DNA of 64,000 bases from Streptomyces sp. MP131-18 (lineage in GTDB: Bacteria; Actinomycetota; Actinomycetes; Streptomycetales; Streptomycetaceae). Each line of letters begins with the position of its first letter. Within the stretch, counting starts at the first letter, position 1. Where the stretch lies: positions 2,776,872 to 2,840,871 of the forward strand of contig NZ_LZNS01000001.1 of assembly GCF_001984575.1 (NCBI RefSeq), written 5' to 3'. Below the pieces are notes generated by a model that was not told the DNA's origin, made no database searches, and worked only from the letters and a program-made list of their open reading frames with translations. This document shows, in pieces, positions 23,674-32,291 of the stretch. Both the position numbers and the translations under genes were made by a program.

Positions 23674-23874
23674 GGCCACGGTTGTTCTCCCGACACCGGG
23701 CGGCCCCCACAGGATGGCGGAGCTGAGGCGCTGCTGGGCGGTCATGCGGCCCAGCGGGGCCTCCGGTGCCAGGAGGTGGTCCTGTCCGACGACGTCTTCC
23801 AGCCGGGTGGGGCGCAGGCGGTCGGCGAGCGGCCGGTCGGGCTCCTGGTCGAAGAGCGGCAGGGTCGGTTCCAT
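23674..23874 (-). pseudogene. rarA: RarA (MgsA) N-terminal fragment
   Basis: Only the first 67 residues remain of a replication-associated recombination ATPase: LFDQEPDRPLADRLRPTRLE, DVVGQDHLLAPEAPL, SSAILWGPPG. The Walker A reads GPPGVGRTT, with the essential Lys changed to Arg, and homology stops right after it at about 23674. The intact family is about 450 residues. The fragment cannot be functional; the true rarA must be elsewhere. Confidence 0.8.
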
Positions 23875-23965
23875 CGGTCCCTCGGCTCGTGGGGGGCGGG
23901 CGGGCGCGCCTGGTGCGGGACCCTGGCGGGCGAGGCTCAGTTGCTGGTGGGGAAGCTCGCGGTGC

Positions 23966-24334
23966 TCATCGCGCACGAGGGCGGTCGCGTCGCGGCAGTC
24001 GCTCGACGACCAGGTCGTAGGAGTCTTCGACCGCGTCGGTGACCAGTCGTTCGGTGATGCCGGGTCCCGGCCCGAGTGAGACCCAGTGCCGTTTGTCGAG
24101 ATAGCGGCCCGGGGTGATCGAGGGATAGTCGTGTACGTGGGCGCGGGCGTGTTCGGGTTCGCACTTGACTGTGATGATCTGCTCGTCCGGGTCGTCAGTG
24201 ACGATCAGGAACACCTTGCCCGCGACTTTGTACACGTCGAGCTGGGGGGTGAAGGGACGGCCGTGGCTGACGTCGGGCAGGGCGAGGGCCGATCGGCGGG
24301 CGGTGTCCTGGAGCCGGTCGCCGGCCGCGCTCAT
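23966..24334 (-). CDS. MmcQ/YjbR family DNA-binding protein (copy 2)
   Basis: The 122-residue protein has the MmcQ/YjbR (DUF419) pattern: SALALPDVSHGRPFTPQLDV, YKVAGKVFLIVTDD, TVKCEPEHA, and the C-terminal KRHWVSLGPGPGITERLVTD with a tyrosine-containing helix. The fold resembles DNA-binding CyaY-like domains, but the role is unknown. Its start overlaps the stop of the upstream paralogue by 4 bp, so both are made from one message. The C-terminus ends in a basic RRDRPRAR tail. Confidence 0.85.
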   Translation of the reverse strand: MSAAGDRLQDTARRSALALPDVSHGRPFTPQLDVYKVAGKVFLIVTDDPDEQIITVKCEPEHARAHVHDYPSITPGRYLDKRHWVSLGPGPGITERLVTDAVEDSYDLVVERLPRRDRPRAR

Positions 24335-24726
24335 CGGGATGCCCGCGTGGCGCTGGCGTAGGTGTCCGGGTCGACGGGCTGCTCGGCCTTGGGCAGGTGG
24401 GCGACGACGAGCCGGTAGGACTCGGTGACGAGCTCCCTGACGAGCTTCTTGTCGATGCCGTCCCCGCCTTCCAGCGTGATCCAGTGCTTCTTGTTCATGT
24501 GGTAGCCGCGGGTGATGTGGCTGTTGTGTTCCCGCAGGGCGAGGGCCTCGCGGGGTTCCGCCTTGAGGATCACGACGGGACGCCCGGGGACCTCGGTCAT
24601 CAGCATGAACACCTTGTCGCGCACCTTGAAGACCTCCCAGTCGGGGCCGAAGGGATGCTCAAGATGGGCTCCGGGAAGTTCCTCCGCGCAGTCGGCGGCG
24701 GTCCTCTGCAGGGTCGGTCCGTTCAT
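24331..24726 (-). CDS. MmcQ/YjbR family DNA-binding protein (copy 1)
   Basis: This 131-residue paralogue of the next gene has HPFGPDWEVFKVRDKVFMLM, VILKAEPREALALREHNSHI and MNKKHWITLEGGDGIDKKLV. ATG 24726 is used. It is divergent from the AraC-type regulator across 128 bp. The tandem arrangement came from gene duplication and is translationally coupled. Confidence 0.87.
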   Translation of the reverse strand: MNGPTLQRTAADCAEELPGAHLEHPFGPDWEVFKVRDKVFMLMTEVPGRPVVILKAEPREALALREHNSHITRGYHMNKKHWITLEGGDGIDKKLVRELVTESYRLVVAHLPKAEQPVDPDTYASATRASR

Positions 24727-24854
24727 GGGCGGAGGGCCTCCTCGGGGGTGACGGTCTGCGGCATCGAGGACGGAGGGCACGCTGCGCGCTCGCGGCGGTA
24801 CAGCCCATCCTTCCTCCGAGGCCGACAAAAAGGACAGTAAGCTGCGGACACGTG

Positions 24855-25784
24855 ATGGTCGGCAAACGACACCCCAGGCAGGGCGGACAGTCCGGACGGG
24901 CCGCGGTTCCGCTGTACGGTTTCCAGCCCCCGGTCGGCACGCCCTACGGGCTGGAGGTGAGTACCGTCGAGGATTTCTTCGCCGAGCACGACGACTGGCC
25001 GTGGAACCCGCCACGTCCGGGCCGGGCCACCTTCCACTACCTCATCGCGGTCACCGAGGGCGTATTGCGGCACGACGTCGACCACGTCACGCGGACCGTC
25101 GCCCCCGGCCAGTGGCTGTGGGTACGCCCCGGGCACACGCAGTGCCGGCATCCGCCCGGCGCCGCCCGCGGCCCGTTCCTCCTGTTCGAGCCGGACATTC
25201 TGACGCCCGGCACCGCTCGCCTCCTGGCCCCGTTCACCGCGCACGAGGCCCCTGCCGTGCTCAGCCCACACCCCGACGACGCCGCCTGGCTCCACCAGAC
25301 GGCACTCCAGCTCCTGGACGAGCACCGGGCCCTCGGGCTCCGCCCCCTCGACATGCACCGCGCACTGCGCCGCAGCCTGCTCGAATCGCTGCTGCTGCGC
25401 CTCGCCAACGCCCCCGGAGCCGCCCCCACGGGCACGACGGCCAGCACCGGCCGTGGTGACACCTACTGGCGGTTGGTGGACGCCCTGGAGCTGCACTTCC
25501 GCGAACTGCACCGGGCTGCGGACTACGCCGAGCTGCTCGGCTGCTCGGTCCGCACCCTCAGCCGCGCCGCCCGGGACGCGACCGGCAAAGGGGTGCGCGA
25601 GCTCATCGACGAGCGGCGCCTCCTCGAAGCCCGGCGCCTGCTGGGGCATGCCCGGTGGGACGCCCGGGCCGTGGCCGCCCACCTCGGCTTCACCGATCCC
25701 GCGAACTTCGGCCGCTTCTTCCGCGACCGCACCGGCACCACCCCGGCCGCCTTCGCCGCCCGCGATGTCACGACCGATCCGTGA
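24855..25784 (+). CDS. AraC family transcriptional regulator
   Basis: The 309-residue protein has an AraC N-terminal cupin-like ligand domain (TFHYLIAVTEGVLRHDVDHV, PGQWLWVRPGHTQCRHPPGA) and a C-terminal double helix-turn-helix (AADYAELLGCSVRTLSRAAR and AVAAHLGFTDPANFGRFFRD). GTG 24852 is directly before the ATG. It is divergent from the MmcQ/YjbR pair and may regulate it. Confidence 0.88.
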   Translation: MVGKRHPRQGGQSGRAAVPLYGFQPPVGTPYGLEVSTVEDFFAEHDDWPWNPPRPGRATFHYLIAVTEGVLRHDVDHVTRTVAPGQWLWVRPGHTQCRHPPGAARGPFLLFEPDILTPGTARLLAPFTAHEAPAVLSPHPDDAAWLHQTALQLLDEHRALGLRPLDMHRALRRSLLESLLLRLANAPGAAPTGTTASTGRGDTYWRLVDALELHFRELHRAADYAELLGCSVRTLSRAARDATGKGVRELIDERRLLEARRLLGHARWDARAVAAHLGFTDPANFGRFFRDRTGTTPAAFAARDVTTDP

Positions 25785-25817
25785 GCGCAGTGAAGCGGTG
25801 GCCCGTGGACTCGTTCC

Positions 25818-26836
25818 TCAGTCGTCCAGAACGACCACGTGCTTGCCCGGCATGGCGCCCGACTCGACGTCGGCATGGGCGTCACTCACCTGTTCCAGCC
25901 CGTGGTAGACCTTCGCCGCCGGGACTTTGAGGCGCCCCGCGGCGACGGCTTGGAGTTGGTCGGCGAAGACGTCCGCCGGGAGGTCGGCGGCCTCGCCCGC
26001 GTAACTGGTCAGCCGCACCCCGACGGGGAGCATGAAGGGAGTGAAGTCGGGGATCGGCCACTGCCCCGCCAGGGCTCCGGCGAAGCAGACGGTGCCGTGG
26101 CGACGGACGGTGCGCAGGGTGTCGGCGAGGACCGAGCAGCCCACCAGTCCCCGTGCGGTGTCGACGCCATCCGGCATCTGTTCGCGCACCTGGTCGGCGA
26201 GAGTGCCGTTGTCGACGAGAGGGTGGTCGACGCCCACGTCCCGCAGCTCTCCGGCCCGCTCCGGGCTGCGGGTGGTGGACAGCACGGTGGCACCGAGGTT
26301 CTTCGCGATCGTGGCCGCGCTCAGCCCGACCGTGGAGGTGCCGCCGCGGATCGGCAGCGTCTGCCCGCAGGCCGAGGCCGGTGGCGAGGGAGCCGTACGC
26401 GGTCTGGAAACATCTCCGGCAGCGCGCCGACGACGTCCCACGGCAGGCCGGTCTCGAACAGGATGACCTGCGCCGCGGGGACGGTCACGTACTGGGCATA
26501 CGAGCCGTCCAGCGAGCGGCCCATGCCGCCCATCATGGTCGCCACCTGCTGCCCCGCGCGCAGCCCACTGTCCGCGTCGGCCTGGTCGACCACACCGACG
26601 CCCTCGATGCCGGGGATGCGCGGGTAGGTGACTTCGGGGTCCGACTCGCCCTTGCGGGTGGTGACCTCGGACTCGTTGACGCCGAACGCCTTCACCTTGA
26701 TCCGCACCCAGCCAGGCTGGCGTACGGGCACCGGCACTTCCTTGATCTCCAGTGCGTCCAGGCCGCCGGGCCGGGTAACGACGACGGCCCGCATCATCGC
26801 CCGTGCGGCGTCGTCGGCTGCTGTCGGCCGGCTCAT
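25818..26836 (-). pseudogene. Disrupted zinc-type alcohol dehydrogenase / quinone oxidoreductase
   Basis: The N-terminal half reads well (MMRAVVVTRPGGLDALEIKE, VKAFGVNESEVTTRKGESDP, YPRIPGIEGVGVVD, LPWDVVGALPEMF). Just after GAGATGTTT, near 26405, an extra base shifts the frame; the continuation QTAYGSLATGLGLR is in another frame, and a second shift is needed to reach GQTLPIRGGTSTVGLSAATI, then ADTLRTVRRHGTVCFAGALA and KVYHGLEQVSDAHADVESGA to the stop. Two frameshifts within 60 bp inactivate the gene unless they are sequencing errors. The intact family reduces quinones or enals with NADPH. Confidence 0.8.
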
Positions 26837-26911
26837 ACCGAACTCCTTCACCATGTTCGCCCCCCTTATATGTGAACGTGAAGCCGCGGCTCCACGACGC
26901 AGGCGTGCCCG

Positions 26912-27061
26912 GCGAGGTCGGCGACGACGTTCCGCAGCTGCCGCGGCCGCGGCAGGCGGGCCCGGCGGACGAGGGCGGCCGCGGCCTGTACCCCGTTCAG
27001 CGGCTGGCCCGCCCAGTGGGGCGCGACGCGGCTGAGCACCGGCAAGCTGGTGTGGTTCGAG
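26912..27061 (+). pseudogene. Inverted fragment copy of the SpoIIE-phosphatase gene 3' end
   Basis: This 150-bp stretch matches the reverse complement of 40487-40635, inside the GAF-SpoIIE-HATPase gene, with about four differences, one being an inserted C that breaks the frame (near 27013). It encodes EVGDDVPQLPRPRQAGPADE and GGRGLYPVQRLAR, the end of an HATPase domain. Identity starts and stops abruptly. It is a recent duplicated scrap with no function of its own. Confidence 0.85.
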
Positions 27062-27274
27062 TCACGCCACTCGCCTCCGAAACTGGGGGATGTCCCGCAA
27101 TCGGCTTTGGCTTCGATCAGGGCCGCGGGCTGTCGGTCGCGCCTCCATCGCGGGGGCGGCAGCCCCAAGGGACTCTGACACCGTGTGTGAGCGACCGCCT
27201 ACTCGACGGGGTCGAGGGCCTGCCTGTGCGGGAGGCATCAGGTGGTTGCGCAGAGCGGTGGGGCACCTGGTGGC

Positions 27275-27913
27275 TCAGGGGCCGTGGGTCGCCGGCGCGC
27301 CGTATCGGGCGAGCATGGTCAGCACCGCTTGGTCGACCGCGTTGATGATGGAGGAGTCGTCGGGCTCCCAGCGTGCGAGCAGCATCCGCGGCCAGAACAC
27401 GTAGTTGGAGATCATCCCGAGGAATTGGGTCGCCGCCATCTCCGCATCGTCAAGCCGGGCTGTACCAGCGGCGTTCTCCGCCGCCAGGTAGCGACGGACC
27501 GATTCGAAGTAGGGCATCTTGCCGAGCTTGAACTGGGTCTCGCCGAGCTCCGGGAAGCGCGGTACCTCGGCGATGACGATGCGGAAGAGGGCGGCCATGC
27601 CGGGCTGGGTGAGAAGGTCCACGTATCGGCGTCCGATGGTCTCAAGTCCTGCGCGGAGGTTCCCTGGCTCGGGGAGGGGGGCCTCCTCGTCGCCGACCTT
27701 CCAGTATTCGGTGACGATCGCCTCGAACAGGGCCGCCTTGGTGGTGAACTGCTTGAACAGAGTCGCCCTCGACACTCCGGCCGCCTCGGCGATGCGGGCC
27801 AGCGAGGTGCCGTCGTAGCCGGAGTCGAGGAACAGCTTCGTCGCTGCCTCGATGATGGACGTCCGCTTCTGCGCCGCCACGCGCCGGTGGTATTCCGAAG
27901 GCTGTGCCGTCAT
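27275..27913 (-). CDS. TetR family repressor with twin operators
   Basis: This 212-residue protein has a clear TetR N-terminus (SIIEAATKLFLDSGYDGTSL, RIAEAAGVSRATLFKQFTTK) and a helical C-terminal domain of the AcrR-type (TetR_C). ATG 27913 has GGAGG just upstream; an upstream in-frame start at 27958 would lie inside operator 1. It is divergent from an SDR gene, with two GGTGAG...CTCACC sites between them, so it very likely represses both genes. Confidence 0.9.
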   Translation of the reverse strand: MTAQPSEYHRRVAAQKRTSIIEAATKLFLDSGYDGTSLARIAEAAGVSRATLFKQFTTKAALFEAIVTEYWKVGDEEAPLPEPGNLRAGLETIGRRYVDLLTQPGMAALFRIVIAEVPRFPELGETQFKLGKMPYFESVRRYLAAENAAGTARLDDAEMAATQFLGMISNYVFWPRMLLARWEPDDSSIINAVDQAVLTMLARYGAPATHGP

Positions 27914-27939
27914 GCCCTCCAGTATGCCTCCCGCTGCGA

Positions 27940-28008
27940 GGTGAGTCACTTGACTCACCCCTAGTCCCGCTCTTACCTTGAGAGAGGAGGTGAGTCACTC
28001 GGCTCACC
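27940..28008. promoter_or_regulatory. Two tandem TetR operators
   Basis: Operator 1 (27940-27959) is GGTGAGTCACTTGACTCACC, a perfect palindrome with 9-bp arms. Operator 2 (27989-28008) is GGTGAGTCACTCGGCTCACC, perfect in the outer six bases. Centre-to-centre distance is 49 bp. Both lie between the TetR start (27913) and the SDR start (28036). Confidence 0.8.
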
Positions 28009-28035
28009 ATTAATGCAAGCCTGGAAGGAAGCATC

Positions 28036-28824
28036 ATGGGGCGCTTTGAGGGCCAGACCGTCATCGTCACGGGCGGCAGCGGGGGCATGGGCAGCAGTCA
28101 TGTGCAGGGCTACCACGCCGAGGGGGCGAACGTCGTCATTGCCGGCCGCGACGACGCCGCCGGCCGCGATCTAGCTGCTCAGCTCGGCCATCGGGCTCTG
28201 TCCGTTCACCTGGATGTCGCCAGCGAGGACGACTGGGCGGCGGCGGTGCGAGAAGCCGAAGGCCACTTCGGGCCGATCAGAATCCTGGTGAACAACGCGG
28301 GCGTCCAGAACCCGGCGGCCCCTATCGAGCACACCGAACTCCGCACCTGGGAGCACACCTTCAGCGTCAACGTCACCGGCCAGTTCCTCGGCATCAGGGC
28401 CGTGGCTCCGTCGATGCGCAGGGGCGGCGGCGGAACCATCGTCAACATCGCCTCGACCATGGCCCACGTCGGCACGGCCTTCTACGCCCCCTACACCGCC
28501 AGCAAGTGGGCCGTGCGCGGACTGACCAAGACAGCCGCGCTGGAGCTGGGGCGGGACAACATCCGGGTCAACTCCATCCACCCCGGCGTCGTCTCCACAC
28601 CGCTGATCAACGAACCCACCGTCGCGGGCCAGCCGGCCATCGCCGACTTCTACTCGCCCGACCCCTTCGCCATCCCCCGCCTCGCCGAACCCTCTGACAT
28701 CACCCGCCTGTTGCTCTTCATCACCTCCCAGGACGCATCTTTCGCCACGGGCTCGGAATTCGTCCTGGACGGGGGCCTGCTGCTCGGCCCTGCACTCCAA
28801 CCCGAAGCCGGCATCGCAGTTTGA
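28036..28824 (+). CDS. Classical SDR, hydroxysteroid-dehydrogenase-like
   Basis: The 262-residue protein has TGGSGGMG at the cofactor site, NNAG, catalytic Ser in NIASTMAHVG, and YTASK. It resembles 3-alpha/20-beta-hydroxysteroid dehydrogenases and FabG-like reductases, and uses NAD(P)H on a ketone or alcohol. AGGAAG lies upstream of ATG 28036. Its promoter holds the twin TetR operators, so it is likely induced by its substrate or a related compound. Confidence 0.92.
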   Translation: MGRFEGQTVIVTGGSGGMGSSHVQGYHAEGANVVIAGRDDAAGRDLAAQLGHRALSVHLDVASEDDWAAAVREAEGHFGPIRILVNNAGVQNPAAPIEHTELRTWEHTFSVNVTGQFLGIRAVAPSMRRGGGGTIVNIASTMAHVGTAFYAPYTASKWAVRGLTKTAALELGRDNIRVNSIHPGVVSTPLINEPTVAGQPAIADFYSPDPFAIPRLAEPSDITRLLLFITSQDASFATGSEFVLDGGLLLGPALQPEAGIAV

Positions 28825-28909
28825 GCTGACATTGCAGTACGGAGCGTGCAGGCGTGGGCGTCCATGTTGTTCAAGACGAAGCGACCTTGTCCTGCGATGA
28901 TGACGGGCT

Positions 28910-29074
28910 GTGGCAGTTGTGATCACGGCGTCCGAGCCGTCCTGGACAACTCCGTTCACTGGGCTGAGCCCGGGCTGCTCCGGCAGGTTGGTGGCCGCGT
29001 TGCGACGGGAGGGCACGGATGCGGTGCGGCGGGGCCGTCCGTGGAGTCTGCCGCTGGAAGACCGGGTGCTGCTC
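28910..29074 (+). pseudogene. IS5-type transposase N-terminal fragment
   Basis: About 55 residues survive (ITASEPSWTTPFTGLSPGCS, GRLVAALRREGTDAVRRGRP, WSLPLEDRVLL), matching the N-terminus of IS5-type transposases of the kind that continue with a helix-turn-helix and DDE domain. Homology then stops. It belongs to a different subgroup from the remnant at 21980-22162. Confidence 0.75.
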
Positions 29075-29738
29075 GGGAGGATGAGGAACAAACGAGTCAA
29101 TTCCCACCTGCCCCCCTCGGAGCGGTGCTGACCCCGCTACGCCATGAGCATCAGGGCACTCACACCTTGCGGTTCCGACCATCCGATGGCCGAGCAGCCC
29201 AGCAGAATCGCGCCCCCGGGCTCCGGCAGAGCCGTGCGTTTGCCCTCCTGATCACCGGAAGCCCGGTGTCGTCCGCAACCTGAGGACAATGGCGGCCGCC
29301 CCGGGCCGCTGTGCTGACCGGGGGAACCCACGAGATTCGTCAGGCCGTTGTCCCGGTTGCCGGCCGGTCGCCCACGACGCCGGTTGACATCAACGCTGAC
29401 ATCGACGCCGGCGGAAAGCAGCGGTCCTCGGCGACCGGCCGCGACAGTGCCCCAGCCATCCGGGCAGGGCATGAGGCGTTCGAAAAGCGGAAGGTCGCGG
29501 GTTCACGGAAGCCGTCTTCGGCAGGCTTTGGCCGCCCTCTGCGGGAGTCCGAGCGCCTCCGCATCGCCGACCGGCCGCGGGCTGCGGCCGAACGGCGACT
29601 GCTGCCGGACGCCCCCGTTCTCGGCAACAAAACCCGCAGCCAAAGACCACCGTGCCACCGGCGGGGAGCGGACCGGCCGTCCTCCCCGCAACCTCAGGCA
29701 TAGCGCGACGTGCCCGTGTCCGCCCCGGGCCTCGACCG
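29075..29738. other. Gene-poor stretch between gene fragments
   Basis: No convincing gene, repeat or regulatory signal is seen on either strand. Open frames exist but show no family motifs, poor codon usage and no ribosome sites. It separates an IS5-type transposase scrap from a histidine kinase scrap and is probably decayed sequence. Confidence 0.5.
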
Positions 29739-29873
29739 CTCAACGGCCTGACCGCCTCGTTCGAGAGCGCGGATCTCGCGGTCACGGTCATCACCGAGGT
29801 CGAACCACGACCGCTCGGGGCGAGGACCGAAGTGACCACCTACCGCATCCTTCAGGAAGCGCACACCAAAGCG
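29739..29873 (+). pseudogene. Sensor histidine kinase fragment (DesK/NarL-partner type)
   Basis: About 45 residues (LNGLTASFESADLAVTVITE, EPRPLGARTEVTTYRILQEA) match the segment before and including the N-box of HisKA_3-type sensor kinases, normally followed by LTNALRHA. The Asn-containing helix is corrupted to HTKA and the homology ends. Both the dimerisation helix and the ATP site are missing. Confidence 0.65.
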
Positions 29874-29884
29874 CGTGGTCCTCC

Positions 29885-30397
29885 CCTTGGCCATGGGTGC
29901 TCGCTGTGGCGGTCGCGGTGTCCTACAGCTGGTACACGCTGCGCGCGGTTCCCGCGGTGCGCCGGCATGTGTTCGAGCTGTCCCGGCTCAAGCTGATCGG
30001 GATCTGGGCGGCGGTTGTCAGCGGCGTCGTCGAGGAGATCGTGCTCCGGCAGCTGTTGGTGGACGGGCTGTCGGCCGCCGGTGCCGCCCGCGCCGTCCAG
30101 GTCCTGACCTCGGCGGCGGTCTCCGGGGCCGCACACGCACTCTGGGTTCTGATCCGAGGCGCGTGGAGGGTGGCCCTGCCAGTGGTCGCGTCCACCGCCG
30201 CGCTCGGCGCCCTCCTGGCGATCCTCCATCTCGTCGCGGACCGCAATGTGCTGCCCGCGATCGCCGCCCACGTGGCCATCAACCTCGTGATCGAGCCCTG
30301 GCTCATCCTCGCCGCCGTATCCAGCGCGCTCATCACTCATGCGGGTGATACGGCGCGATCGCATTCGGCCGGCTGCCTGAATGAGCGGCGCGGGTGA
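29885..30397 (+). pseudogene. CPBP-family (Abi) intramembrane protease, N-terminally truncated
   Basis: About 170 residues show four hydrophobic segments and the CPBP motifs: SGVVEEIVLRQLLVDGLSAA (EExxxR), SGAAHALWVLIRG, and AAHVAINLVIEPWLIL. The start of the protein is missing, because upstream sequence is the histidine kinase fragment, and no ribosome site or start codon is found. CPBP proteases cleave within membranes and several protect bacteriocin producers. The catalytic Glu pair, Arg and two His remain, so the loss is at the front only. Confidence 0.7.
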
Positions 30398-30410
30398 ACC
30401 ACCGGCTCGT

Positions 30411-30503
30411 CTCCCGGCGGTGGTCATCGCCACCGGGATCTCCGCGACCGGGCACCGCGAGACCCTCGGGCTGATGGTCGGCGACAGCGAGCCGAAGCCG
30501 TTT
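30411..30503 (+). pseudogene. IS256-type (mutator) transposase fragment
   Basis: Thirty residues (PAVVIATGISATGHRETLGL, MVGDSEPKPF) match the central segment of IS256 transposases, usually VVIATGV..DGRREVLGLDVGDSEDE. The second Asp of the catalytic region appears as M-V-G-D with changes. No other part of the element is present. Confidence 0.6.
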
Positions 30504-30547
30504 CGGACGACGTTTGCCGGATCAGTGGGTCTGCGCTATGACGGCCG

Positions 30548-31636
30548 TCATACGTTGAAGCGGAACTCCACCACGTCGCCGTCGCGCATGATGTAGTCCT
30601 TGCCCTCCATGCGGGCCTTGCCGCGGGAGCGGGCCTCTGCGACGGAGCCTGCGTCGATCAGGTCGTCGAAGGAGATCACTTCTGCCTTGATGAAGCCCTT
30701 CTGGAAGTCGGTGTGGATCACACCGGCCGCTTCCGGTGCGGTTGCGCCCTTCTTGATAGTCCAGGCGCGGGCCTCCTTCGGGCCCGCCGTCAGGTAGGTC
30801 TGGAGGCCCAGGGTGTCGAAGCCGACGCCGGCGAGGGTGGCCAGGCCCGGCTCGGTCTGGCCGACGGTCTGGAGCAGCTCCAGCGCCTCATCCTCGTCCA
30901 GCTCGGCCAGGTCGGCCTCCAGCTTCGCGTTGAGGAAAATGGCCTCGGCGGGGGCGACGAGGGCCCGCTGTTCCGCCTTGAACGCCTCGTCGGTCAGCTC
31001 GTCCTCGTCCACGTTGAAGACGTAGAGGAACGGCTTCACCGTCAGCAGGTGCAGCTCGTGCAGGGGCTCGGCACGTTCGGTGCCCTGGGCGATACCGGCC
31101 GAGAACAGGGTCCGGCCGTCCTCCAGGATGGCCTTCGCCTCCTCCACGGCGCGGACCATCGGCTGCTTGTCCTTCTTTACCCTGGCCTCCTTCTGGAGGC
31201 GGGGCAGTACCTTCTCGATCGTCTGGAGGTCCGCGAGCATCAGCTCGGTGTCGATCGTTTCGATGTCGCTCTTGGGCGAGACCTTGCCGTCCACGTGTAC
31301 GACGTTCTCGTCGTGGAAAGCGCGGATGACCTGGCAGATCGCGTCGGACTCGCGGATGTTGGCCAGGAACTTGTTGCCAAGGCCCTCGCCTTCGCTCGCG
31401 CCCCGCACGATGCCCGCGATGTCGACGAAGTCGACCGTGGCCGGCATGACCCGCTGGGAGCCGAACACCTCGGCGAGCCGGGCCAGGCGGGCGTCGGGGA
31501 CGCCCACGACGCCGATGTTGGGCTCGATCGTGGCGAACGGGTAGTTGGCCGCGAGCACGTCATTCTTGGTCAGGGCGTTGAAAAGGGTCGACTTGCCGAC
31601 ATTCGGCAGGCCGACGATTCCGATCGTGAGCGACAC
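30548..31636 (-). CDS. ychF: YchF (OLA1-type) ATPase
   Basis: The 362-residue protein has the Obg-like P-loop GLPNVGKS (9-16), the G3 motif DIAGIVRGASEGEGLGN, and a G4 region FNVDEDEL lacking the NKxD specificity motif, which explains why YchF prefers ATP. The C-terminal TGS domain ends KDYIMRDGDVVEFRFNV. YchF binds ribosomes and modulates translation and oxidative-stress responses. Length and all motifs are intact. It marks the left edge of the conserved core region. Confidence 0.97.
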   Translation of the reverse strand: MSLTIGIVGLPNVGKSTLFNALTKNDVLAANYPFATIEPNIGVVGVPDARLARLAEVFGSQRVMPATVDFVDIAGIVRGASEGEGLGNKFLANIRESDAICQVIRAFHDENVVHVDGKVSPKSDIETIDTELMLADLQTIEKVLPRLQKEARVKKDKQPMVRAVEEAKAILEDGRTLFSAGIAQGTERAEPLHELHLLTVKPFLYVFNVDEDELTDEAFKAEQRALVAPAEAIFLNAKLEADLAELDEDEALELLQTVGQTEPGLATLAGVGFDTLGLQTYLTAGPKEARAWTIKKGATAPEAAGVIHTDFQKGFIKAEVISFDDLIDAGSVAEARSRGKARMEGKDYIMRDGDVVEFRFNV

Positions 31637-31790
31637 GTGTGACTTCCCGGAACGAGGGGGTGAGCTGAGGGCCGGTGAACCAGTCTACGGGCGCCGCGGA
31701 ACGGCCCCGCCTGCCCCGGGCGGACAGTCATATGGCCCGCAAGCGTGTCCATCACCTCTTCTTTCACCGCCCGCGGATTACCGTGGGGGC

Positions 31791-32291
31791 GTGGAACACA
31801 CTACGCACACGACCCGTGACGCACGGCGCCCGCAGGCCGCGGTGCGGACACGGGTGCCGCGCCCCGCGGGGCGCCCGGCGCCGCGGCCGGGGCCGCGGCA
31901 GCGGCGCCGGCTGCCACGGCCGCGGCTCACCGGGCTCGGCTGCGGTGTGCTGGCCACGGTGACGATGGTGGCGGCGGCCCGGTGCTGCGATCTGCTGGGC
32001 GGGGCCCCCACGCTCTACGGCGTGCTGTTCGTCGCGGCCTGCGTGGCCGCCGCGGTCTGGGTCAGGCCCGCGGACCTGGTCTGCGCCCCGATCGCCGCAC
32101 CGATCGCGTTCGCCACGGGCCTGCTCGCCTCGGCGGGCCCCGCGGACACCGTGACCCAGCTGGCGCTGCGCGCGCCGTGGGTGTTTCTCGGCACGCTGGC
32201 GGCGGTGGCGATCACGCTGGTGCGCAAAGGTTCGGATCTGCTCCGCCGCCGCCTCGCCCGCCGCCGCGGGAGCGGCCGGGTCAGCCGCTGA
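31791..32291 (+). CDS. DUF6542-type membrane protein
   Basis: The 166-residue protein has a 45-residue Arg/Pro-rich cytoplasmic N-terminus and then four hydrophobic segments (GLGCGVLATVTMVAAARCCD, YGVLFVAACVAAAVWVRPAD, APIAAPIAFATGLLASAG, LRAPWVFLGTLAAVAITLVR). This matches the actinobacterial DUF6542 family that sits next to ychF and ispH. GTG 31791 follows GGGGGC. Its last 11 bp overlap the convergent lipoprotein gene. Function unknown. Confidence 0.75.
   Translation: MEHTTHTTRDARRPQAAVRTRVPRPAGRPAPRPGPRQRRRLPRPRLTGLGCGVLATVTMVAAARCCDLLGGAPTLYGVLFVAACVAAAVWVRPADLVCAPIAAPIAFATGLLASAGPADTVTQLALRAPWVFLGTLAAVAITLVRKGSDLLRRRLARRRGSGRVSR

Noticed and set aside
27050..27075. GGTTCGAGTC-like T-loop suggesting a tRNA
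   Set aside because: It is the end of the duplicated phosphatase fragment (GTGTGGTTCGAG); no acceptor, D or anticodon arms can be drawn.
31637..31790. Small coding frame between ychF and the DUF6542 gene
   Set aside because: No ribosome site, no motif, and composition unlike neighbours; read as promoter region.
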